Program-made: the position numbers and the translations under genes | Shown: positions 1-6,009 of the stretch, in pieces | Position numbering within the stretch: position 1 is the first letter of the stretch | How the letters are laid out: the number at the start of each line of letters is the position of its first letter | Assembly (NCBI GenBank): GCA_035540755.1 | Contig: DATLGD010000175.1 | Location: 1 to 20,957, forward strand | Length of the DNA stretch: 20,957 nt | Reading direction: 5' to 3' | From: DATLGD01 sp035540755 | Lineage (GTDB): Bacteria > Actinomycetota > Actinomycetes > Mycobacteriales > SCTD01 | Notes under the pieces: model-generated | Database searches by the model: none | What the model saw: only the letters and a program-made list of their open reading frames with translations | Told to the model about the DNA's origin: nothing

Positions 1-418
1 TCTGGCCGACCGGCATCTGCACGTCGACGTCGTCACCGACCGGCCACAGCGACAGCGCCCTGTCCACGAAGAACGGCAGGGTGAGGATGGTGCCGATGCT
101 GGCCACCACCGTCAGCACGATGGACAGCGCGACATTCGCCCGGGCCAGGTAGGCGATCAGGTTCGAGGTGCTGCCGCCCGGACACGACGCCGCGATCACC
201 AGGCCGACCGCGAGCGCGGGCGGCAGGCCGAGCGCGGCTGCGATGAGCAGGCCCAGCACCGGCATGGCGAGCAGCTGCGCCAGGCTGCCGACGACGACCC
301 CGCGGGGGTGCTCGGCCTCGCGCCGGAAGTCGCCCGTCGTCAGGGTCAGGCCGATCCCGGTCATGATGACGAACAGCGCGATCGGCAGCCCGATCGAGAT
401 CAGCGGGCTCTGCTCCAC
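1..418 (-). CDS. BASS-family bile acid:sodium symporter-like transporter (partial, 3' end outside the window)
   Basis: Integral membrane secondary transporter of the bile acid:sodium symporter (BASS) superfamily; the substrate cannot be read from this fragment. The first 139 residues are visible. The GTG start gives a protein beginning MEQSPLISIG, followed by hydrophobic helices, then the family-type segment ASCPGGSTSNLIAYLARAN near residues 87-105, which matches the SCPGG/SN signature of these transporters. The start is supported by a strong Shine-Dalgarno sequence (GAGGAGG on the minus strand, 423-429). The upstream hydrolase ends 114 bases away on the same strand, so this may be a downstream operon member or have its own promoter. 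The family assignment is firm; the function is inferred from family only. Confidence 0.85.
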   Translation of the reverse strand, partial: MEQSPLISIGLPIALFVIMTGIGLTLTTGDFRREAEHPRGVVVGSLAQLLAMPVLGLLIAAALGLPPALAVGLVIAASCPGGSTSNLIAYLARANVALSIVLTVVASIGTILTLPFFVDRALSLWPVGDDVDVQMPVGQ

Positions 419-532
419 CTGGCCTCCTCGACGCGACCCGGGCACGAGCCCGGACCAGGGCGCATCCTGCACGGCCCGCGCGACGACGCGTGCACCGGTC
501 CCGGTCGGACGTGCCGCGAGGGGCAGCCCGTG

Positions 533-1450
533 TCAGGCCGAGCGGCGCTCCGAGCGCGGGACCTGCCCGCTGTCGGCCTGGCGGGCCAGTGCCGTGATCT
601 CGTCGGCGAAGGCGCCCCACAGCGGCCGCGGCAGGTCGTGCCCCATCCCGCTGTAGCCGACGAACCTCGCGCCGGGAACCGCCTTCGCGACGGCGAGCCC
701 GCCGCTCGGACGCACGAGCCGGTCGTGCAGCCCGTGGATGACCAGGGTCGGCACGTCGAGGTGCTTGAGCTGGTCGGTGCGGTTCTGCTGCGTGGTGGCG
801 GCTGCGAGCTGGCGCAGGTAGCCGCCCCGGTCGTAGCCCCGGTCGTAGCTGCGGCCGGCGAGGTCGCGCAGGTGCTCCTCGTCGAGCGCGTAGCCCTTCG
901 AGCCGATCACGCGGAAGGTCTCGACGACGGAGTCCATCGCCTCTTCGCGGTTGCTGACCTTGCGGCCCTGCAGCAGCCGCTTCGCCAGCTTCGGGTCGAC
1001 CTGGCCCACGAGCCGCGAGCCGGTCGAGGTCATGAACAGCGTCAGGCTGCGCAGCCGCCCGGGCGCACGCAGGGCGATCGTCTGCGCGATGAACCCGCCG
1101 AGCGAGGCGCCCACCAGGTGGACGGTCTCCAGGTCGAGCGCGTCGATCAGCCCGAGGCCGTCGTCGGCCATGTCCTCGATCGTGTACGGCGGCTTCCGGC
1201 GGCCGGAGATGAGCGCCGGCAGGCTGGGCGCGCGCACGCCGGGGAAGTGGGTGCTCTCGCCGGTGTCGCGGTTGTCGTACCGGACCACGTAGTGGCCGCG
1301 ACCGGCGAGGTCCTGGCACAACGCGTCGGGCCAGGCGAGCATCTGGGTGCCGAGGCCCATGACGAGCACGACCGCCGGGTCGCTGCGGTCGCCGAAGGTC
1401 TCGTAGGCGATCTCGATGCCGTTGGCCTGGGCGCGCTGGACGGTGGACAT
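533..1450 (-). CDS. alpha/beta hydrolase
   Basis: A 305-residue soluble alpha/beta-hydrolase-fold enzyme, probably an esterase, lipase or lactonase. The catalytic triad is visible: nucleophile Ser116 in the elbow GASLGG, acid Asp243 in HGLHDRLV, and His271 in GMGHDLP. The oxyanion-hole region is MGLGTQM near residues 31-37, and the RYDNRDTGES stretch at 57-66 is typical of the aclacinomycin-methylesterase/proline iminopeptidase-like branch. The cap domain runs about 130-225. ATG was chosen because a TAGGCT -10 box ends 6 bases upstream and there is no Shine-Dalgarno sequence, which suggests a leaderless mRNA. The protein is full length for the family. Substrate unknown. Confidence 0.93.
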   Translation of the reverse strand: MSTVQRAQANGIEIAYETFGDRSDPAVVLVMGLGTQMLAWPDALCQDLAGRGHYVVRYDNRDTGESTHFPGVRAPSLPALISGRRKPPYTIEDMADDGLGLIDALDLETVHLVGASLGGFIAQTIALRAPGRLRSLTLFMTSTGSRLVGQVDPKLAKRLLQGRKVSNREEAMDSVVETFRVIGSKGYALDEEHLRDLAGRSYDRGYDRGGYLRQLAAATTQQNRTDQLKHLDVPTLVIHGLHDRLVRPSGGLAVAKAVPGARFVGYSGMGHDLPRPLWGAFADEITALARQADSGQVPRSERRSA

Positions 1451-1456
1451 GGCCCG

Positions 1457-1462
1457 AGCCTA
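1457..1462 (-). promoter_or_regulatory. -10 box (TAGGCT) of a leaderless promoter for the alpha/beta hydrolase
   Basis: TAGGCT on the minus strand fits the actinobacterial TANNNT consensus. It is followed by CGGGCC and then the ATG at 1450, so transcription would begin at or next to the start codon. No clear -35 box is seen. Confidence 0.5.
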
Positions 1463-1472
1463 GGCGGCGCCG

Positions 1473-1985
1473 TCAGGCGCTCGGGACGGCGTGCGAGACG
1501 CCGACGCCGCCCGGCAGGTCGCGGCCGTAGCGGTCGATCTCCCTCGCCAGCTCGAGCGGAGCGGTCAGCGGTCCGGCCTCCACCGGGAGGTGGTCGGCGG
1601 GCACCAGCCAGCTGACCTCGAACTCGAGGCCGTCGGGGTCCTGCGCGTAGAGGGCCTTGGTCGTGCCGTGGTCGGACGCACCGACCAGCGCGCCGGCGTC
1701 GGCGAGCCGGTGCATCAGCCGCTCGAGCTCGCCGAGCGTGTCGACCTCCCAGGCCAGGTGGTACAGCCCGACTGTGCTGCGGCCGGCGGTCGAGGCGGCC
1801 GCACCGCCGCCGACCGCGAACAGCCCGAGGTCGTGGTCGTTGCTGCTCCCCTCGGCCTGCAGGAAGGCTGCGCGACCGGGGATCGTCTGCGTCGTGCGGA
1901 AGCCGAGGACGTCGGTGTAGAACGCCACGCTCCGGTCGACGTCGCGGACGTAGAGGACGGCGTGGTTCAGGCGCTGGACGGGCAC
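1473..1985 (-). CDS. VOC-family (glyoxalase/extradiol dioxygenase fold) protein
   Basis: A 170-residue metalloprotein of the vicinal oxygen chelate fold. The N-terminal module starts LNHAVLYVRDVDRSVAFYTDVLGF. The expected metal ligands are visible: His8, His76 in YHLAWEV, and Glu123 in DPDGLEFEVSW. It resembles small ring-cleaving-dioxygenase-like or glyoxalase-like proteins that are often controlled by MarR regulators. The GTG start is supported by an AAGGAGA Shine-Dalgarno sequence, and the gene overlaps the end of the upstream marR gene by 19 bases, so they are translated as one operon. The last 40 residues lie beyond the core fold. Possible roles are electrophile or quinone detoxification or aromatic ring cleavage; the sequence does not decide between them. 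Confidence 0.9.
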   Translation of the reverse strand: MPVQRLNHAVLYVRDVDRSVAFYTDVLGFRTTQTIPGRAAFLQAEGSSNDHDLGLFAVGGGAAASTAGRSTVGLYHLAWEVDTLGELERLMHRLADAGALVGASDHGTTKALYAQDPDGLEFEVSWLVPADHLPVEAGPLTAPLELAREIDRYGRDLPGGVGVSHAVPSA

Positions 1986-2488
1986 GGCTCTCCTTCGGGG
2001 GCGGCGGTTCTCGTGGTCGGGCAGACCTGCTCCTGCAGGGCTCCGGCGAGCGTGGAGGCGACGTCGCCGAGGGCGCGCACCTGGGCGTCGGTGAGGTGGT
2101 CGAACACCTGGCGGCGGACCTCGGCGACGTGCCCGGGAGCGGCCCCGGCGAGAGCGGCCAGGCCGGCGTCGGTGAGGACCGCCACCTGGCCGCGGCCGTC
2201 GTCGGCGCAGCGGCGGCGCTGCACCCAGCCGCGCTCCTCGAGGCGGGCGACCGAGTGCGAGAGCCGGCTCTGCGAGGTGGCGGTCTGCGCGGCGAGCGCG
2301 CTCATCCGCATGCTGCGGCCCGGCGACTCGGAGAGCATCGCGAGCACCATGTAGTAGGCGTGCGAGAGGCCGGCCTCACGCTGGAGCTGCCGGTCGAGCG
2401 CCAGCGGCAGCAGCTGCACCACGGTGACCAGCCCGCGCCAGGCACGCATCTCGGTGTCGTCCAGCCAGGCCGGCGCCGTCCCGGTCAC
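1967..2488 (-). CDS. MarR-family transcriptional regulator
   Basis: A 173-residue winged-helix DNA-binding protein of the MarR family, which act as dimers and are often released from DNA by phenolic or oxidised ligands. The N-terminal dimerisation helices run to about residue 55, then the HTH and wing: MSALAAQTATSQSRLSHSVARL as the recognition region, then the wing RRRCADDGRGQVAVLTDAG with the family DxR-type turn. The GTG start at 2488 overlaps the stop of the upstream RibA-like fragment by 4 bases (GTGA), which favours this start over the much longer open frame that continues upstream. It is in an operon with the VOC gene. It probably represses its own operon and perhaps the divergent thioesterase through the inverted repeat at 2695-2712. 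Confidence 0.92.
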   Translation of the reverse strand: MTGTAPAWLDDTEMRAWRGLVTVVQLLPLALDRQLQREAGLSHAYYMVLAMLSESPGRSMRMSALAAQTATSQSRLSHSVARLEERGWVQRRRCADDGRGQVAVLTDAGLAALAGAAPGHVAEVRRQVFDHLTDAQVRALGDVASTLAGALQEQVCPTTRTAAPEGEPCPSSA

Positions 2489-2673
2489 GGCGCCAGCCCC
2501 TCGGCGAGGGCACCCTGCCAGTCGCCGAAAGCCAGGGCGAGGTGCTCGCGCCCGTCGACGAGGCCGTGGAAGGTCAGCACCTCGGCGGTCGTGGACCGCC
2601 CGTCGGCGAACGGCAGCGGCGCCGGAACCCGCGTGCGGATCGCGGGCGCAGGTGCTTGAGGCTTCACGTTCAT
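2485..2673 (-). pseudogene. N-terminal fragment of GTP cyclohydrolase II (RibA-like), 62 residues
   Basis: The 62-residue product matches the beginning of bacterial RibA: FADGRSTTAEVLTFHGLVDGREH is the usual N-terminal strand region (compare FADGRTTTAEV..FHGL.DG.EH in actinobacterial RibA). The protein stops at GLAP, exactly where RibA normally continues into the zinc-binding catalytic block (HSECLTGD...CDCG). All metal-binding cysteines and the GTP site are therefore missing and it cannot be a working cyclohydrolase. The stop overlaps the marR start by 4 bases, and the ATG has a plausible leaderless promoter (-35 TTGCGC, 17-base spacer, -10 CACAGT). This tidy arrangement suggests it is still expressed as a short leader gene or small protein, but a decayed paralogue is the simpler reading. 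Confidence 0.6.
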
Positions 2674-2680
2674 GCGGGAG

Positions 2681-2709
2681 ACTGTGCCGTGGAATGCTTG
2701 AGAGCGCAA
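2681..2709 (-). promoter_or_regulatory. putative promoter of the RibA-fragment/marR/VOC operon
   Basis: On the minus strand there is TTGCGC (2704-2709), a 17-base spacer, and CACAGT (2681-2686), then 7 bases to the ATG at 2673. The spacing is ideal and the -10 is one base off TANNNT. The inverted repeat TGCTTG/CAAGCA overlaps the -35 box and spacer, as expected for an autorepressed marR promoter. Confidence 0.45.
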
Positions 2710-2712
2710 GCA
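2695..2712. promoter_or_regulatory. inverted repeat TGCTTG-N6-CAAGCA, candidate MarR operator
   Basis: A perfect 6-base inverted repeat with a 6-base centre, located between the divergent marR operon and thioesterase gene. The 8-base sequence TGCTTGAG in its left arm recurs 42 bases away at 2653-2660, inside the start of the RibA-like fragment. MarR dimers typically bind short inverted repeats of this length in their own divergent promoter. Binding is inferred from position and symmetry only. Confidence 0.45.
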
Positions 2713-2724
2713 GGAGGCGGGCCC

Positions 2725-2730
2725 TAAGGT
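2725..2730 (+). promoter_or_regulatory. putative -10 box (TAAGGT) of the thioesterase promoter
   Basis: TAAGGT fits TANNNT and lies 26 bases before the GTG at 2756, leaving room for a short leader that includes the Shine-Dalgarno GAGGAG (2745-2750). A TTGAGA at 2698-2703 would be a good -35 but the spacer of 21 bases is too long. Confidence 0.35.
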
Positions 2731-2755
2731 CGGCCCCCCGACCCGAGGAGTGCTC

Positions 2756-3169
2756 GTGACCCAGCCGCAGGACGCCCTCGCCCCCTACGACGGCTTCGAC
2801 CGGACGCTGGGGCTCGAGCTCATCAGCGCCGACGGCGACCGGGTGACCGGCCGGCTGCCGATCGCCCCGCACCTGCACCAGCCGTACGGGATCGTGCACG
2901 GCGGCGTCTACTGCTCGGTGGTCGAGACGGCGGCCAGCGTCGGCGGAGCGCTGTGGTTCGGCGACCGCGGCCACGTCGTCGGGGTGTCCAACTCCACCAA
3001 CTTCCTGCGGGCGGCCCGCGAGGGCGTGCTCGCCGTCGAGGCCACGCCCGTGCACCGCGGGCGCACGCAGCAGCTGTGGCAGGTGACGGTCACCGACGAG
3101 CGGGACCGGCTCATCGCGCGGGGCGAAGTGCGCCTGGCCAACATCGCGCCGGAGGCGATCGGCGGCTGA
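2756..3169 (+). CDS. PaaI-family hotdog-fold thioesterase
   Basis: A 137-residue single hotdog-domain protein of the PaaI/4HBT family, which hydrolyse acyl- or aryl-CoA thioesters as tetramers. The signature helix region is visible: HLHQPYGIVHGGVYCSVVETAAS, with the HGG turn and the acidic residue (Glu, where many members have Asp) in the central helix. The second half has the usual STNFLRAAREGVLAVEATPVHRGR strand pattern. The GTG at 2756 is preferred over an in-frame GTG 6 bases earlier, because that one would lie inside the GAGGAG ribosome-binding site. Divergent from the marR operon and perhaps co-regulated. It ends just before a hairpin. It is separate from the acyl-CoA locus, so its substrate is open; phenylacetyl-CoA-type thioesters are possible. 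Confidence 0.9.
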   Translation: MTQPQDALAPYDGFDRTLGLELISADGDRVTGRLPIAPHLHQPYGIVHGGVYCSVVETAASVGGALWFGDRGHVVGVSNSTNFLRAAREGVLAVEATPVHRGRTQQLWQVTVTDERDRLIARGEVRLANIAPEAIGG

Positions 3170-3188
3170 GTCCGTTCTTCGAGCGGAC
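3170..3188 (+). terminator. hairpin directly after the thioesterase stop codon
   Basis: GTCCGTTC (3170-3177) pairs with GAGCGGAC (3181-3188) across a 3-base loop, with one G-U pair. It begins one base after the TGA. There is no T-run, as is common in high-GC actinobacteria. Confidence 0.45.
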
Positions 3189-3258
3189 GCAACAGGTCCG
3201 GCCGCGGAGCGGGTCGAGCTGGTCGAGGGCGTGCCAGGCGCGAGGCGGCGAGCTCCGC

Positions 3259-3564
3259 TCAGGCGCTCGCGGCGGTGCCGCTGTCGCGGACCACGCGCCG
3301 CTCGACGACGAACGACAGGAACGGCACGGTGCCGGCGAGCATCACGCCGACCGTGCGCAGGAACGTCCACCCGGCCCGCCGGGACAGGTCGAGCACCGTG
3401 ACCAGGTAGACCATGTAGGCCGCGCCATGGATCGGGCTGAACACCTCGGAGAACTCGGCGTGCCCGGCCAGGTAGCGCAGCGGCACGGCGACGAAGAACA
3501 GGATCAGCAGCCCGATCCCGACGACGAGCGCCATCACCCGGAAGCGGCTGAGCGCTCCGCTCAC
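3259..3564 (-). CDS. DUF3817 small integral membrane protein
   Basis: A 101-residue membrane protein resembling the DUF3817 family of actinobacteria, which have about three transmembrane helices and no established function. Helices are seen near residues 10-30 (ALVVGIGLLILFFVAVPLRYL), 40-60 and 68-86, and the central motif FSPIHGAAYMVYL is typical of the family. The GTG start overlaps the stop codon of the upstream membrane-protein gene by 4 bases (GTGA), so the two are translationally coupled. The gene converges on the thioesterase, 89 bases away. No catalytic residues are recognisable. The role could be structural, or as a partner of the neighbouring membrane protein. Confidence 0.85.
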   Translation of the reverse strand: MSGALSRFRVMALVVGIGLLILFFVAVPLRYLAGHAEFSEVFSPIHGAAYMVYLVTVLDLSRRAGWTFLRTVGVMLAGTVPFLSFVVERRVVRDSGTAASA

Positions 3565-3917
3565 TGCTGCGACCTCTCGTGCAGCGTGCGCAGGTAGCGG
3601 TTGTAGGCCGCCAGCTCGTCGTCATCGTCGTCGGCGGGAGCGGGCGCGGCCGGCTGCTGGACCGGCGGGAGCGCCGACTCCTGCTCGTGCTTCTGCAGCC
3701 TCGTCGGGTCCAGCTCGTCGAGGATCAGCTTGACCCAGAGGAAGACCGCGAAGACGGCGAACAGCCACCACTGCAGGGCGTAGCCGTAGTTCTGCCAGGA
3801 CCCGCCGCCGGACGCGGCCTTGTCCCACTGCCACATCCCGGTCCGCCCGAGCACCAGCAGGCTGACGACCAGCAGCGCGTGCAGGCCCAGCCAGCGGGGT
3901 GTGACGAAGGCGCGCAC
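3561..3917 (-). CDS. small two-helix membrane protein with acidic cytoplasmic tail
   Basis: A 118-residue protein with two hydrophobic helices (about residues 9-26 and 49-66) joined by a short loop with WQWDKAASGGGSWQNYGYALQWW, then a Pro/Ala/Asp-rich tail with a run of five Asp residues ending AAYNRYLRTLHERSQQ. The first helix and the following MWQWDKA look distantly like the first helix of SURF1-type proteins, but the rest does not. I know this type as an uncharacterised actinobacterial protein usually found next to DUF3817. The GTG at 3917 was chosen because a TAGCCT -10 box ends 7 bases upstream. A longer start (4001) would extend the frame through the divergent promoter region and is unlikely. 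Function unknown. Confidence 0.78.
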   Translation of the reverse strand: MRAFVTPRWLGLHALLVVSLLVLGRTGMWQWDKAASGGGSWQNYGYALQWWLFAVFAVFLWVKLILDELDPTRLQKHEQESALPPVQQPAAPAPADDDDDELAAYNRYLRTLHERSQQ

Positions 3918-3924
3918 GGGTTCG

Positions 3925-3930
3925 AGGCTA
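3925..3930 (-). promoter_or_regulatory. -10 box (TAGCCT) of a leaderless promoter
   Basis: TAGCCT on the minus strand is followed by CGAACCC and the GTG at 3917. It supports a leaderless transcript for the membrane-protein pair. No -35 box is obvious. Confidence 0.5.
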
Positions 3931-3982
3931 CCTGCGGGCACCCTGCCGTGTGACCCGTCGGAATGCGGGGCAGGGGGACGCC

Positions 3983-4765
3983 GTGCCGGCTCCGACCTCA
4001 CCGACGCGCCTCCCGGGCGACTGGCCCGCCGTCCTCTACGTCGTGCGGCACGGGGAGAGCTCGGGCAACGTCGCGCGCGACGCCGCCGAGGCAGAGGGCC
4101 TCGAGCGCATCGACATCGCCGAGCGCGACATGGACGTGCCGCTGTCCGAGACCGGCCTCGACCAGGCCGCGGCGCTCGGGCGCTGGTGGGGCGCGCAGCC
4201 GGCGGACGAGCAGCCCTCCGTCGTCTGGACGTCGCCGTACGTGCGCGCCCGGCAGACCGCTGAGCGGATGCTCGAGGCGGCCGGCCTCGACGTCCCGATC
4301 GTCGTCGACGAGCGGCTGCGGGAGCGGGAGTTCGGCGCCCTCGACGGCCTGACCCGCAAGGGCATCGTGGCGCAGTTCCCGGACGAGTCTGAGCGCCGCA
4401 CCCGGCTCGGCAAGTTCTACCACCGGCCGCCGGGTGGGGAGTCCTGGGCAGACGTGCTGCTGCGGCTGCGCGCCGCGCTCGACAGCCTGCGTCACGACGC
4501 GGCCGGTGAGCGGGTCGCGCTGGTCGGCCACCAGGTCGTCGTGCTGCTCGTGCGGTACGTCCTCGAGGGCATGACCGAGAAGGACGTGCTCGAGGTCGAC
4601 CGGCAGGCCGAGGTGGCCAACTGCTCGCTCACCACCTACCGGTACGACTCCTCGGTCGGCGTGCACGGCGGCCTGCGGCTCGACACGTACAACGAGGTCG
4701 GGCACCTGCAGGAGCAGTCCGAAGAGGTCACCGCCGAGCCGGACGTGCCCGGTGCCCCCCGCTGA
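3983..4765 (+). CDS. histidine phosphatase superfamily protein (phosphoglycerate-mutase-like)
   Basis: A 260-residue cytosolic phosphatase or mutase of the RHG family. The phosphohistidine motif is VVRHGES, with catalytic His23 and Arg22; a further arginine lies in TSPYVRARQTAE (Arg88/Arg90); the acid-base glutamate is in REREFGALDG (about 114-116); and the second His183 is in LVGHQVVV. This covers the whole active site, so the enzyme should be active; the substrate is not evident. I chose GTG 3983 because AGGGGG lies 5 bases upstream, rather than an in-frame GTG at 3950 that adds 11 residues. The 3' end overlaps the next gene by 14 bases, implying coupled expression with the NnrD-like protein. 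Similar stand-alone phosphatases act on sugar phosphates, nucleotides or cofactors. Confidence 0.92.
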   Translation: MPAPTSPTRLPGDWPAVLYVVRHGESSGNVARDAAEAEGLERIDIAERDMDVPLSETGLDQAAALGRWWGAQPADEQPSVVWTSPYVRARQTAERMLEAAGLDVPIVVDERLREREFGALDGLTRKGIVAQFPDESERRTRLGKFYHRPPGGESWADVLLRLRAALDSLRHDAAGERVALVGHQVVVLLVRYVLEGMTEKDVLEVDRQAEVANCSLTTYRYDSSVGVHGGLRLDTYNEVGHLQEQSEEVTAEPDVPGAPR

Positions 4766-5624
4766 GCCCCGCGCCGTCACCCCGGCGCTGCTGCAGGAGT
4801 GGCCGCTGCCCGAGCCCGACAGCGAGGGGGGCAAGCACGCGCGCGGGACGGTGCTCGTCGTGGGAGGTGCGGTGAGCACGCCCGGGGCCGTCCTCCTGGC
4901 CGGGCTCGCCGCGCTGCGCGTCGGCGCGGGCAAGCTCAAGCTCGTCACCGTCGAGGCCACGGCGGTCGCGCTCGGCGTCGCGGTCCCCGAGGCGATGGTG
5001 GTCGGGCTGCCGGCAGGCGCGAACGGCTCGCTCTCCCCCGACTGCGCCGACGACGTCGCCGAGCAGGCGGGCCGGGCGGATGCGGTCGTCGTCGGCCCCG
5101 GTCTTCTCGGCCACGACGAGACCGGCGCGCTGCTGGAGGCGCTGCTGCCGCAGCTGGACGAGGCCGCCGTCGTCCTCGACGCCGTGGCGCTGACCGCGCT
5201 GGCGCAGCGTCCCCACCTGGCGGGACGGCTGGCCGGTCGGCTGGCCCTGACGCCGAACTCGGGCGAGGCCGCGGCGCTGCTCGGCGACGACGGCCGGACG
5301 GGGCGCGACGCCGCCCTCGCCGTGGCGCAGCGCTACGGCGCAGCCGTCGCCTGCCCGGGCGGCGTCGCGGATCATGACGGACGGGTGTGGTCGGACGAGT
5401 CCGGCGGCATCGGCCTCGGCACCTCCGGCTCCGGGGACGTGATGGCCGGCGCCGTCGGGGGGCTGCTCGCCCGCGGCGCCGACCCGGCGCAGGCGGTCGT
5501 CTTCGGCCAGTACCTGCACGGGGCGGCCGGCGACCGCCTCGCCGCGCAGGTGGGCAAGGTCGGCTTCCTGGCCCGCGAGCTGCTCGACGAGCTCCCCGCG
5601 GTGCTCACCAGGGTCCGGGACTGA
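4752..5624 (+). CDS. nnrD: ADP-dependent NAD(P)H-hydrate dehydratase-like protein (carbohydrate kinase fold)
   Basis: A 290-residue ribokinase-fold protein matching the C-terminal half of YjeF/NnrD, which repairs hydrated NAD(P)H using ADP or ATP. The N-terminal HARGTVLVVGGAVSTPGAVLLAG and the catalytic-base motif GLGTSGSGDVMAG (Asp229) are clear. It stands alone, without the YjeF-N epimerase domain. Two normally conserved places differ: the usual LTPHxGE is LTPNSGEA at 167-173, and the usual VVLKG lysine segment reads VACPGGVADHDG near 198-210. This actinobacterial stand-alone subgroup may therefore differ in nucleotide or substrate use. GTG 4752 overlaps the phosphatase end by 14 bases and has no Shine-Dalgarno sequence, consistent with translational coupling. 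Confidence 0.85.
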   Translation: MPPAEPRAVTPALLQEWPLPEPDSEGGKHARGTVLVVGGAVSTPGAVLLAGLAALRVGAGKLKLVTVEATAVALGVAVPEAMVVGLPAGANGSLSPDCADDVAEQAGRADAVVVGPGLLGHDETGALLEALLPQLDEAAVVLDAVALTALAQRPHLAGRLAGRLALTPNSGEAAALLGDDGRTGRDAALAVAQRYGAAVACPGGVADHDGRVWSDESGGIGLGTSGSGDVMAGAVGGLLARGADPAQAVVFGQYLHGAAGDRLAAQVGKVGFLARELLDELPAVLTRVRD

Positions 5625-5755
5625 ACGCGTGCCGGCCGACGCCGCACGCACGCCCACCTTGCGCATGCGCCGGTAGCCCGCGTCACAGGTGCGCGGCACC
5701 GCGAGGTGGGTAGGGCGACCGCGACGACGCACCCCGAACCGGAAGGACCACCGAC

Positions 5756-5950
5756 ATGAGCGAGCAGCCCGCCACCGACGCCGGCACCACTAAGCCCGCC
5801 GGCGAGGGCGTCGACGACGGCCAGCTGGCCGAGCAGGTCGGCGACCAGACCTCCAGCGACCTCGCCGCCGAGGGCACCTTCGAGCGCGAGAGCGACGGCG
5901 CCGCCACCGACACCGAGGCGGCCAAGGCGGACGCCGACGAGCTGCAGTAG
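5756..5950 (+). CDS. small acidic hypothetical protein
   Basis: A 64-residue, very acidic protein rich in Asp, Glu, Ala, Thr and Gly, without Cys, Trp or Tyr and with only one Phe. It is probably intrinsically disordered: the middle reads DDGQLAEQVGDQTSSDLAAEGTFERESDG. The start is well supported by GGAAGGA at 5741-5747, 8 bases before the ATG, and the gene ends 12 bases before a strong terminator hairpin, so it behaves as a real transcription unit. I do not recognise a family. Small acidic proteins of this kind are often abundant or stress-induced in actinobacteria, but that is only analogy. Confidence 0.72.
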   Translation: MSEQPATDAGTTKPAGEGVDDGQLAEQVGDQTSSDLAAEGTFERESDGAATDTEAAKADADELQ

Positions 5951-5962
5951 GCGCAACGCGTC

Positions 5963-5993
5963 ACGAGCCGGGCCCGCGGAGGGCCCGGCTCGT
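5963..5993. terminator. perfect 13-bp hairpin, bidirectional terminator
   Basis: ACGAGCCGGGCCC (5963-5975) and GGGCCCGGCTCGT (5981-5993) are perfect complements around a 5-base loop (GCGGA). It lies between two convergent genes, 12 bases after the stop at 5950 and 16 bases before the stop at 6010, so it can serve both strands. There is no T-run. Confidence 0.85.
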
Positions 5994-6009
5994 CGCTGTC
6001 TCCGGGCGT

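Noticed and set aside
438..453. CCGGGC-ACGA-GCCCGG hairpin between the hydrolase and the symporter
   Set aside because: Only a 6-bp stem, without T-run, about 80 bases from the hydrolase stop. It could be a weak terminator or leader hairpin but cannot be told from chance.
1967..3625. A 552-codon minus-strand frame containing MarR at its end
   Set aside because: Only the last 173 residues have MarR features. The rest is antisense of the thioesterase and out of frame with the RibA fragment and DUF3817. The GTGA overlap fixes the marR start at 2488.
5661..5670. Perfect palindrome GCGCATGCGC in the gap before the acidic protein gene
   Set aside because: Short GC-rich palindromes are expected by chance at this base composition, and no regulator gene is nearby.
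5708..5713. GGGTAG resembling a stress sigma factor -10 (GGGTAT/C) upstream of the acidic protein
   Set aside because: The last base does not fit and no GNNT -35 lies at the required 14-16 base distance.
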